Assembly (NCBI GenBank): GCA_046152955.1
Contig: JBJXGA010000426.1
Coordinates: 1-10,336 of the forward strand
DNA: 10,336 nt
DNA from: SIAF01 sp046152955
GTDB taxonomy: Bacteria; Planctomycetota; Planctomycetia; Planctomycetales; Planctomycetaceae
Reading direction: 5' to 3'
Under the pieces are notes generated by a model that saw only the letters and a list, made by a program, of their open reading frames with translations, was not told the DNA's origin and did no database searches. A program made the position numbers and the translations under genes. Of this stretch, positions 1 through 6,131 are shown one piece after another. Each line of letters opens with the position of its first letter. Within the stretch, counting starts at the first letter, position 1.

Positions 1-815
1 CCCAGCATGCAATAGAAGCTCCCCGTGGGAGGGAGCAGCCCCAGGTTGGTGGCACTCTCCGTCCAGATCATGCCGTATTTCAAGCCGGCCAGATGTGTCG
101 GCTCGGCCAGATTGGGGAGCGGCCCCATACTGGCGCTGTCGGTCCCCAGTGTCATCACCTTGCGACTGGCGAGGTACTCCATGCAGTCCGGGTCCGGATC
201 GGGCCACGCCGGCGCTTTGGATTCCAGCGCATCGGCGATGAACCGTCTCCCCTCCGGCAGCGGGCGGTAATATTTATCGGTGTAGTCGCTGCGGAACAAC
301 ACCACGTCTCCCGGCCCCAGCGGGCGGTGCTTCTTTTCCCAGGCGATGACGTGCTCCCGCTTCACCAGCGGGCTGTGCCCCTTGGGAGCCGCATCGAGCA
401 ACTCGCGACAATCGATGACGCACGCTTCCCCGCCAAACTGCCAGGCCTGAATCTTGTCGGTGAACAGCCGCCCCATCACCCCCGCATTGGGGAGGTTCGA
501 CTCAGGGAGCGGAATCGAATGGGGAGGGACATCGAGCTGAGTTCCGTTGTTCCCGTCGATCACCAGGATTTCGCTGTTGTAGGGACTCAACGGTCCGATC
601 CGCTCGTAGTGATTAATCTGAAACGCGGGCCACCCGGCCGGCCAGGGACCGGGCAATTCCGGCGCCACCAGGAGCGACAAATCGATGAACTTCGAATCGC
701 CTCCCCCCGCAGGATCTGCCGCGGGCACGGACTGGACGTTCATTCCCAGCCATGCCGCGGCGAAAATGACCCCTGCCTGACCACAGGACCGCAGCCATCG
801 TCGCCTGATTGCCAC
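1..815 (-). CDS. Exported cyclase-family (kynurenine formamidase-like) protein, C-terminus off the window
   Basis: About 271 residues are visible, read from position 815 down to the left edge with no stop. The fold is recognisable as the metal-dependent cyclase family (PF04199, hydrolases such as bacterial kynurenine formamidase). The motif stretch is NNGTQLDVPPH at residues 89-99 (bases 519-551), followed by GPGDVVLFRSDY and, near the edge, KVMTLGTDSASMGPLP and GLKYGMIWTESATNLG, which are typical of the family's C-terminal half. The classical HxGTHxDxPxH signature has both early metal-binding histidines replaced (N89, Q93), while D95 and H99 remain. The N-terminus is a clear export signal: basic AIRRRWLR, then a hydrophobic GVIFAAAWLG and a small-residue cleavage region VPAADP; the arginine cluster could be a Tat motif. 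No in-frame ATG precedes the signal. The start is GTG at 815 (or TTG at 818), with GAGGTG 8 or 5 bases upstream. The substrate cannot be told from sequence. Confidence 0.85.
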   Translation of the reverse strand, partial: MAIRRRWLRSCGQAGVIFAAAWLGMNVQSVPAADPAGGGDSKFIDLSLLVAPELPGPWPAGWPAFQINHYERIGPLSPYNSEILVIDGNNGTQLDVPPHSIPLPESNLPNAGVMGRLFTDKIQAWQFGGEACVIDCRELLDAAPKGHSPLVKREHVIAWEKKHRPLGPGDVVLFRSDYTDKYYRPLPEGRRFIADALESKAPAWPDPDPDCMEYLASRKVMTLGTDSASMGPLPNLAEPTHLAGLKYGMIWTESATNLGLLPPTGSFYCML

Positions 816-988
816 CAAAGTTGCACCTCGCCCTGATCGATGTGGATGTGGACCATCTTCCCGCCAACGCCGCCGTCACCGGAGAAGACTCAGTCGGCTG
901 GCGTACCTGCCCAATGTACCCGCCCAGGAACATTCTGCAACCGTCCGGGCCACCTGACAGCCTCGACCGGAACAGGGTTCGCGACCTA

Positions 989-1017
989 TTGACTATTGCG
1001 ATAGTCTTGTTTATCAT
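989..1017 (+). promoter_or_regulatory. Sigma70-type promoter of the BlaI-M56 operon
   Basis: The -35 element is TTGACT (989-994) and the -10 is TATCAT (1012-1017), separated by exactly 17 bases. Transcription would start near 1024, about 30 bases before the repressor's ATG. Two inverted repeats flank the core promoter, one overlapping the -35 and spacer and the other the predicted start site, which is the layout expected of an autorepressed operon. The rest of the 816-1055 gap holds no gene. No convincing promoter for the divergent cyclase gene was found in it. Confidence 0.7.
991..1006. promoter_or_regulatory. Putative BlaI-family operator 1
   Basis: GACTATTGCGATAGTC is a palindrome with 6-bp arms (GACTAT/ATAGTC) around TGCG. 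It overlaps the -35 element and the spacer. It matches operator 2 at 14 of 16 positions. BlaI/MecI repressors are known to bind short dyads as dimers at their own promoters. The assignment to the adjacent repressor is inferred from position and the duplicated sequence. Confidence 0.7.
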
Positions 1018-1023
1018 TGACAT

Positions 1024-1039
1024 GCCTATTGCAATAGTC
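1024..1039. promoter_or_regulatory. Putative BlaI-family operator 2
   Basis: GCCTATTGCAATAGTC contains the perfect 12-bp palindrome CTATTGCAATAG (1026-1037). It covers the predicted transcription start and lies 17 bases before the repressor's ATG. Its centre is 33 bp from that of operator 1, about three helical turns, so two repressor dimers would sit on nearly the same face of the DNA. Confidence 0.7.
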
Positions 1040-1055
1040 ACCGGAGCCACGCGTC

Positions 1056-1457
1056 ATGAAATCGCCCGAACCGCTGGGCCAGGTCCAGCTTGAGATTCTG
1101 CAGTACATTGCCGACCACCAACCGATTCGCGTCGGCGAAGTGGCGGAGCACTTTGCGCGGACGGCGGGGAAGGCCCGCACGACCGTGCTGACCGTGATGG
1201 AACGGCTCCGAGAAAAGGGCTATCTGACCCGCAAGAGACGTGAGGGGGCGTATCAATACTCCCTGCGTCTCCGCCAGAGCGAAGTCCTGGCAGGAGTCGT
1301 CCGGCGGTTCGTTGAAAAAACATTGGGAGGTTCGGTCTCTCCGTTTCTCGCGTATCTGGCGGACGCGAACGAACTCTCGGACTCCGAACTCTCGAAGCTG
1401 AAGGATCTGGTCCACGACATCGAAAGTCGCCGCGACAATGGGAGCCGACGTTCATGA
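1056..1457 (+). CDS. BlaI/MecI-family transcriptional repressor
   Basis: This is a 133-residue DNA-binding repressor of the Penicillinase_R family (PF03965), close to the usual 120-130 residues. An N-terminal winged helix spans about residues 7-70: LGQVQLEILQYIAD (first helix), the recognition region KARTTVLTVMERLREKGYL (39-57), and a basic wing RKRREGAYQYSL. A C-terminal dimerisation region follows (about 73-125), with GGSVSPFLAYLAD at 91-103. In characterised systems the partner M56 protease triggers cleavage in this C-terminal half, abolishing dimerisation and DNA binding. Whether that occurs here is inference. The start is ATG with GGAG 9 bases upstream. The stop overlaps the next gene's start as ATGA, so the two are probably translationally coupled. 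The name blaI is withheld because nothing links the system to beta-lactams. Confidence 0.93.
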   Translation: MKSPEPLGQVQLEILQYIADHQPIRVGEVAEHFARTAGKARTTVLTVMERLREKGYLTRKRREGAYQYSLRLRQSEVLAGVVRRFVEKTLGGSVSPFLAYLADANELSDSELSKLKDLVHDIESRRDNGSRRS

Positions 1458-4219
1458 CGATCAACTCGCTGAATGACCTGTCTGCGGCCTGGGGGAGTTT
1501 GTTCTGGAACGCCTCCTGGCAGGGGGGGACGGCTTTGCTGCTCGTGCTGATTGCCATCCGTGCGGTGCGCCGGATTCCGGCCAGCGCGCAATGCTGGCTC
1601 TGGCGGCTGGCGTTCCTGAAGCTGGTGATCGCCGGAATCGCCATCGCGCCGATCCCGCTCCGCTGGCTCCCCCCGGAGACAGCGGAGCCGGCGAATGTCG
1701 CTCCAACCGATCCGGCCGCGCAATGGTTGTCGACTCCTCAAATCACCGACCAGCCCAGTCCCGGACCGCACAATCTGGCGGTGGCAGTTCCGATGGACTC
1801 CAAAATTCCTTCGGCTGCTGCGACGCCAGTCGCGACTTCGAGCGCCAGCGCTCGAATCAGTGGTTGGAGCTGCCTGTTCATCGCCTGGATCGCGGGGGTG
1901 GCCGCGGGCCTGGTCCACCTTGTGCGGCAGTGGGCCGTGGTGCGTACGATGGTTTCGAACCTGGCGGTCGTAACCGATGACAGGGTGCATCGGTGTGTCA
2001 TCGAGGGATGTCGACGGATGAATTTGACGCGCCGACCGGAACTGCTCGTCTCAAACGATGCGGGAGGAGTCTGCCTCATCGGCATCGTGCGGCCAGTGAT
2101 TGTGCTGCCGACTGCGATTCTGAAGATTTGCACTCCCGAGGCGCTGCATGCGGCCATTCTGCATGAATTGGCCCATATCAAACGTCGCGACCTGCTGTGG
2201 AATTGGCTGCCGGCGCTGGCGGAGGTGTTGTATTTCTTCCACCCCCTGGTGTGGTTGGCGAGGCGCGATTGGCGTATCGCACAGGAAATCGCTACTGACG
2301 AATTGGCGGTGTCAGTCGCACAGGTCGATGGGGCGCAATACGCCGGACTGCTGGTGGAACTGGTCGCCAAGTGTCGCACGACCACGATTCGTACTCATCT
2401 GGCCGTCGGGGTCAGTGAAACCTACTCTCAACTCAGTCGAAGGATGAGCGCCATGCTGACATTTCAAGAATCCACGCGTCGTCGTCGAGTCGTCACGGGA
2501 ATCGTGCTGGGCGCCATTGCCCTTTGCGGACTTGTGCCGTGGAAGTTGACGGCCCGCGAAGCGGCAGCACAAGCCGAAGGCGATGGCGCACGGAGTGTGC
2601 CGTCCCCCCTGGCTCCGGCCACGCATGCGAGCGGCCCCCGCGGGACGCAGGAAGCGGTCATTGCCGAAATCGAAAAGCTGGGAGGAGAGGTCATTTATGA
2701 CGAGAATCGTCCAGGACGACCTGCGATCTCAGTCAGCCTGTTCAAGAGTCAGGTGACCGACGACGGCTTGAAGCACCTAGGCGTCCTGACCGGACTGCGG
2801 GCGCTGACGCTCGACGGCACCAACGTCGGCGATGCCGGGTTGATGCATCTTAAAGAACTGACCGGTTTGCAAGCGCTCGACATCAACGTCACCAAGGTCA
2901 CGGACGAGGGACTGCGGCACCTGAAACTGCTGACGCGCCTGGAACAACTGGGACTCATCAGCACTCGGGTCACCGACAAGGGACTGGCTGAACTCGCAGA
3001 GATGACGGCAATGCACATGTTGCTCCTCAGCCAGACCAAAGTGACCGACAATGGCTTGAAGCATTTGCAAAAGATGACCAGGTTGCAAACGCTGCTGCTC
3101 GATGGGACGAGGATCAGCGACGCCGGACTGGAGCAAGTCGGCGCGCTGACCAGTCTGCGCGATTTGCGACTCAACGACACACGAATTGGTGATGCCGGGC
3201 TAGTGCATCTGAAAGGAATGACCAGCCTGCGAACGCTGGTGCTCAACAGCACTCGCATAACAGATGGGGGGCTGGAGAGTCTGACCGGGCTGACCGAATT
3301 GCGGACGCTGACGCTCGAAGACAACAGCGGGCTCACCGCAGAGGGGGTCCAGAAACTGGAAGCGGCACTGCCGAACTGCAAGGTCTCATGGAGCCGATCG
3401 AGTCCGGCTCCTGAGCAGAATGGGGAGCTGGCGGCACGAAAGTCTCCACCCGTCCCGACTGCTCCGGAGAAGTCTGTGGAGGGGCTGATCGACGAGTTCA
3501 CAAACGCCGAATTCGCCTGGCAGCAGGGAGAAGTCGCCCAGAAACTGATCGCGCGAAAAGACAAGGGGATCATCCCCAAAATCGAGCAGCATCTCGACTC
3601 GGAGGACCGAGGACGCCGCTGCAACGCCGCATTCGTACTGGCCGGCCTGGAGGACAAACGGGGACTGCCGATTCTCATTCGCGAGCTCGAAGACAAGGAG
3701 GCGCGCCCCACTGAGCGAATTCGGTCGGATGGCCGGCCCGATCAGGAAGGGCAGGTCACGCAGGACCGATATTATGCGGCGCTGCTCCTCGGGCGACTGG
3801 GGAAACGCGAGGCGGTTCCGGCTCTGATCGAGGCGACATACGACAAGTCCATCAACTATCGGGCGGCGATTTCACTTGGTGAGATCGGCGATCGCAGTGC
3901 TGCTCCGGCCCTGCGCCTGATGGCCAAAGACTTTCCAGACGAGCGTCTGTGGGCGGGACATGGCCTGGCGGCGCTCGGCGAATCGGAAGGCTTTGAAATC
4001 CTGACTCAATCGGCGCTGACCGATCCCCAGTCAACCAATCGACGGCACGCAGTCGAAGCCCTCGGAAAGTTCGGCAATCCCCAGACGACGCCAACGCTCA
4101 AGCAAGCTCTGCAGGATGTCGATGAACAGGTGCGTGCCGCGGCGGCAAAGGCCCTCGACGCCATCCGTGACAAGGAAATCAAGCAGGGGGGCGACGCAGG
4201 GGGCAAATCGGAACAGTAA
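1454..4219 (+). CDS. M56 (BlaR1-type) membrane metalloprotease with C-terminal LRR and HEAT repeats
   Basis: This 921-residue probable membrane sensor-protease is the partner of the upstream repressor. Hydrophobic segments lie at about residues 24-40, 49-71, 138-158 and 346-365. The zinc site is HELAH at 237-241, with EIATDE (E278 the likely third ligand) downstream, as in the M56/BlaR1 family. In BlaR1 the part after the last membrane segment is an extracytoplasmic penicillin-binding domain. Here it is replaced by a small linker, a lead-in at about 410-433, eight 24-residue leucine-rich repeats of the VTDxGLxxLxxLTxLxxLxL type (434-626) plus a cap to about 645, a Pro/Ser linker, and about six HEAT-like helical repeats (676-905). 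No SxxK/SDN/KTG penicillin-binding signature was seen. Start ATG with GGGAG 9 bases upstream, overlapping the repressor's stop. The role as signal receptor through protein contacts is inferred. Confidence 0.9.
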   Translation: MTINSLNDLSAAWGSLFWNASWQGGTALLLVLIAIRAVRRIPASAQCWLWRLAFLKLVIAGIAIAPIPLRWLPPETAEPANVAPTDPAAQWLSTPQITDQPSPGPHNLAVAVPMDSKIPSAAATPVATSSASARISGWSCLFIAWIAGVAAGLVHLVRQWAVVRTMVSNLAVVTDDRVHRCVIEGCRRMNLTRRPELLVSNDAGGVCLIGIVRPVIVLPTAILKICTPEALHAAILHELAHIKRRDLLWNWLPALAEVLYFFHPLVWLARRDWRIAQEIATDELAVSVAQVDGAQYAGLLVELVAKCRTTTIRTHLAVGVSETYSQLSRRMSAMLTFQESTRRRRVVTGIVLGAIALCGLVPWKLTAREAAAQAEGDGARSVPSPLAPATHASGPRGTQEAVIAEIEKLGGEVIYDENRPGRPAISVSLFKSQVTDDGLKHLGVLTGLRALTLDGTNVGDAGLMHLKELTGLQALDINVTKVTDEGLRHLKLLTRLEQLGLISTRVTDKGLAELAEMTAMHMLLLSQTKVTDNGLKHLQKMTRLQTLLLDGTRISDAGLEQVGALTSLRDLRLNDTRIGDAGLVHLKGMTSLRTLVLNSTRITDGGLESLTGLTELRTLTLEDNSGLTAEGVQKLEAALPNCKVSWSRSSPAPEQNGELAARKSPPVPTAPEKSVEGLIDEFTNAEFAWQQGEVAQKLIARKDKGIIPKIEQHLDSEDRGRRCNAAFVLAGLEDKRGLPILIRELEDKEARPTERIRSDGRPDQEGQVTQDRYYAALLLGRLGKREAVPALIEATYDKSINYRAAISLGEIGDRSAAPALRLMAKDFPDERLWAGHGLAALGESEGFEILTQSALTDPQSTNRRHAVEALGKFGNPQTTPTLKQALQDVDEQVRAAAAKALDAIRDKEIKQGGDAGGKSEQ
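2753..3328 (+). repeat. Eight 72-bp coding repeats (leucine-rich repeats)
   Basis: Eight consecutive in-frame units of 24 codons encode LRRs beginning VTDDGL, VGDAGL, VTDEGL, VTDKGL, VTDNGL, ISDAGL, IGDAGL and ITDGGL. Spacing is exactly 72 bp from the first (2753) to the eighth (3257). The last unit gains one residue before a degenerate cap. The units are conserved at protein level but clearly diverged in DNA, so this is an old array rather than a recent expansion. Confidence 0.9.
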
Positions 4220-4266
4220 GTTCAGCCGGAAAACCAGCCTGGCCGCCCCGACTCCTGCGTTCTCCA

Positions 4267-5310
4267 TCAAAGATGTCGGCTGTGCGGTGGAGTGACCGGT
4301 CGCTTTGAAAATTCACCGGCGACTTCGCGGACATACGTGGGGACCGCATATCCCGGAAGCCGGGCGCGAAGTTCTTCGATGAGCTGCAGTCCCCACGCTT
4401 CCGACACCTCAAAGTGCGCCGCCCCTTGCACTCGATCAAGCTGGTGCAGGTAATACGGAATGACTCCCAGATTGACCAGTTCCTCGCACAGTCCGGCAAG
4501 GACTGCCACCGTGTCATTGACCCCCCGCAACAAGACGGCCTGGTTCAGCACAGTGACGCCGCCGCGGACCATCCGCTGCAGCGCCGCAGCACAGGGACCG
4601 ACCAGTTCCTGGGGATGATTGGCGTGTACGACGACGATGGGAGTCGGCCCGGCCGTCGTCAATAAGTCCAAGAGCGCCGGAGTGACCCGTTCGGGAAGGA
4701 CAATCGGGAGCCGGGTGTGCAGTCGCAGCCTCCGGACGTGGGGGATCCCCGCCACGCGCTGGATCATCGCCGCCAGGCGCTGGTCGGTGAGCATCAGGGG
4801 ATCGCCGCCACTCAGAATGACCTCGCTGAGGGTCGAGTCGGCCGCGATGGCGCGGAACGCCGGTCCCCAGTCCTCCAGGCGTTTGGGTTCGTCCCCGTAG
4901 GGGTAATGCCGGCGGAAACAATAACGGCAATGGACGGCGCAGGCCCCCGTGGCGATCAACAGCGCGCGACCGTGGTACTTTTGGAGCAGGCCGGGAGTCT
5001 GCCGGGCCGCCTCATCCGCCACCGGGTCGAGCGTATACCCTGGCGTCTCGATCTCCTCCAAGTCCAGCGGCAACACCTGTCGCAGCAGTGGATCCTCCGG
5101 TTCTCCGGGGTGCATCCGGTCCAGGTAACTGCGCGGCACCAGCAGGGGAAACAGTCGCGCAGCCCGGCGCGCCGCCGCGCGGAGCGATTCGGGAAGCCCC
5201 AGCCTGTCGATCAGCTCATCGGGATCGCGGATCGCTTCCGCCAGCGCGCGATGCCAGTCGGGGAAGAGGGGCGCCTGGTCGAGGAGCGCGGTCGTCTGGA
5301 AAGAACTCAC
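4267..5310 (-). CDS. epmB: EF-P (R)-beta-lysylation protein EpmB, lysine 2,3-aminomutase-like
   Basis: This 347-residue protein is close in length to E. coli EpmB. It is a radical-SAM, PLP-dependent enzyme that converts (S)-alpha-lysine to (R)-beta-lysine for attachment to elongation factor P. The [4Fe-4S] motif is C124-AVH-C128-RY-C131, followed by FRRHYPYG and SGGDPL (167-172), both typical of the lysine aminomutase family. The C-terminal LPGYAVP...EVAGEFSK matches the end of EpmB; the lysine of FSK (K336) is the expected PLP-binding residue by comparison with K332 of E. coli (alignment by eye). The start is GTG, with AGGTG about 4 bases upstream on the minus strand. The gene is divergent from efp, its substrate protein, and converges on the M56 gene with a 47-bp gap in which no terminator hairpin is evident. 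The ligase EpmA is not in the window. Confidence 0.92.
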   Translation of the reverse strand: MSSFQTTALLDQAPLFPDWHRALAEAIRDPDELIDRLGLPESLRAAARRAARLFPLLVPRSYLDRMHPGEPEDPLLRQVLPLDLEEIETPGYTLDPVADEAARQTPGLLQKYHGRALLIATGACAVHCRYCFRRHYPYGDEPKRLEDWGPAFRAIAADSTLSEVILSGGDPLMLTDQRLAAMIQRVAGIPHVRRLRLHTRLPIVLPERVTPALLDLLTTAGPTPIVVVHANHPQELVGPCAAALQRMVRGGVTVLNQAVLLRGVNDTVAVLAGLCEELVNLGVIPYYLHQLDRVQGAAHFEVSEAWGLQLIEELRARLPGYAVPTYVREVAGEFSKRPVTPPHSRHL

Positions 5311-5332
5311 GGAGCACCTGCCGGGCGGAGGG

Positions 5333-5384
5333 CAGGGGGGCCGTCGCGGTCCGGCGGCGCAACGTCAGGGGGGGCCGCCGCGGT
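5333..5384 (+). repeat. Short GC-rich direct repeat in the epmB-efp intergenic region
   Basis: Two copies of CAGGGGGG(G)CCG[T/C]CGCGGT occur at 5333-5350 and 5366-5384, with a 33-base period and differing by one G and one T/C. They sit just upstream of the epmB start (reading minus), within the epmB leader. Function unknown; this may be simple GC-rich sequence drift. Confidence 0.5.
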
Positions 5385-5422
5385 GAGACGGGTTCCCGAA
5401 GGGGCGGGGCGGAAACAGCGTC

Positions 5423-5451
5423 TGGTAAAGAAAAATCGCATTTGCTATGCT
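5423..5451 (+). promoter_or_regulatory. Possible extended -10 promoter for efp-miaB
   Basis: TATGCT (5446-5451) is preceded by TG and one base (TGCTATGCT), an extended -10. The -35 position, TGGTAA at 5423-5428 with a 17-base spacer, matches the consensus poorly. It lies in the only locally AT-richer stretch of this GC-rich intergenic region, about 90 bases before the efp start. Confidence 0.4.
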
Positions 5452-5549
5452 TTGGGCCGAATTGGAAAGGCGCGATTCATGCGCTGGTCGTGCGGATCGC
5501 GCGCGACACGGAAGCCACAGACATTTGCAGAGGAACACGAGTTCGACCC

Positions 5550-6119
5550 ATGCCACAGATCAATGCCGGAGAATTTCGCAAAGGGATCAAGGTTGTCATT
5601 GAAGGGGATCCCTACGACATGCTGGAATGCAATTTCGTCAAACCCGGCAAGGGCCAGGCGCTGTACAAATGCCGCCTGCGGAATCTCCTGAAGAATACCA
5701 TCATCGACAGAACCTACAAGAGCGGGGATGGGCTGGAAGCGGCCGACGTCCGCAAAGGGGATGCGCAGTTCCTGTACCGCGACAAAGAGCATCTGGTCTT
5801 CATGGACCAGGAATCGTTCGAGCAATATTCCGTTCCCCAGGACATCATGGGAGACGGCACGCGGTGGCTGATGGACGGGATGATCTGCAATCTCACCTAT
5901 TACAACGACGCGGTCATCGAGGTCGTTCCCCCGCCGCACGTCAACATGAAGATCATTTACACCGAACCGGCGGTGCGCGGCAACACTTCGGGCAACATCA
6001 CCAAGGCGGCGAAAGTCGAGACCGGCGCCGAAATCCAGGTTCCGGCGTTTCTGGAACAGGGAGAGACCGTCCGGATCGACACCCGCACCGGCTCGTATGT
6101 CGAGCGGGTTAAGACCTGA
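5550..6119 (+). CDS. efp: Translation elongation factor P
   Basis: This 189-residue factor relieves ribosome stalling at polyproline stretches by binding between the P and E sites. The full three-domain length matches the family: an N-terminal KOW-like domain (about 1-64) and two OB domains ending in the conserved RIDTRTGSYVERVK. The modification loop FVKPGKGQ places the acceptor lysine at K34, the same number as E. coli EF-P, where EpmA/EpmB add (R)-beta-lysine. This fits with divergent epmB 240 bases away. The frame stays open well upstream, but the ATG at 5550 was chosen because it gives the family N-terminus (MPQINAGEFRKG) and K34. Its ribosome site is weak or distant (AGAGGA ends 15 bases upstream). 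miaB follows after 12 bases, so co-transcription is likely. Confidence 0.97.
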   Translation: MPQINAGEFRKGIKVVIEGDPYDMLECNFVKPGKGQALYKCRLRNLLKNTIIDRTYKSGDGLEAADVRKGDAQFLYRDKEHLVFMDQESFEQYSVPQDIMGDGTRWLMDGMICNLTYYNDAVIEVVPPPHVNMKIIYTEPAVRGNTSGNITKAAKVETGAEIQVPAFLEQGETVRIDTRTGSYVERVKT

Positions 6120-6131
6120 ACCTGGGGACGC

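Noticed and set aside
93..836. 247-codon plus-strand open frame at the left end
   Set aside because: It is the shadow of the minus-strand cyclase gene, which has a signal peptide and conserved family motifs. The plus translation is Arg/Pro-rich with no family features.
816..988. Promoter for the cyclase gene on the minus strand
   Set aside because: The best pair (TTGCAG and TACATT on the minus strand, near 920-950) is a weak match with a 16-base spacer, so it is not listed.
1017..1045. Second promoter starting from the perfect TTGACA at 1017-1022
   Set aside because: No acceptable -10 element lies 16-18 bases downstream. The TTGACT/TATCAT pair just upstream is far better.
4220..4266. Terminator between the converging M56 gene and epmB
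   Set aside because: No stem of convincing length followed by a T-run was found on either strand in the 47-base gap.
5088..5549. N-terminal extension of EF-P (open frame from 5088)
   Set aside because: The extension overlaps the opposite-strand start of epmB, is low-complexity Arg/Gly/Ala, and would move the modified lysine far from its conserved position 34.
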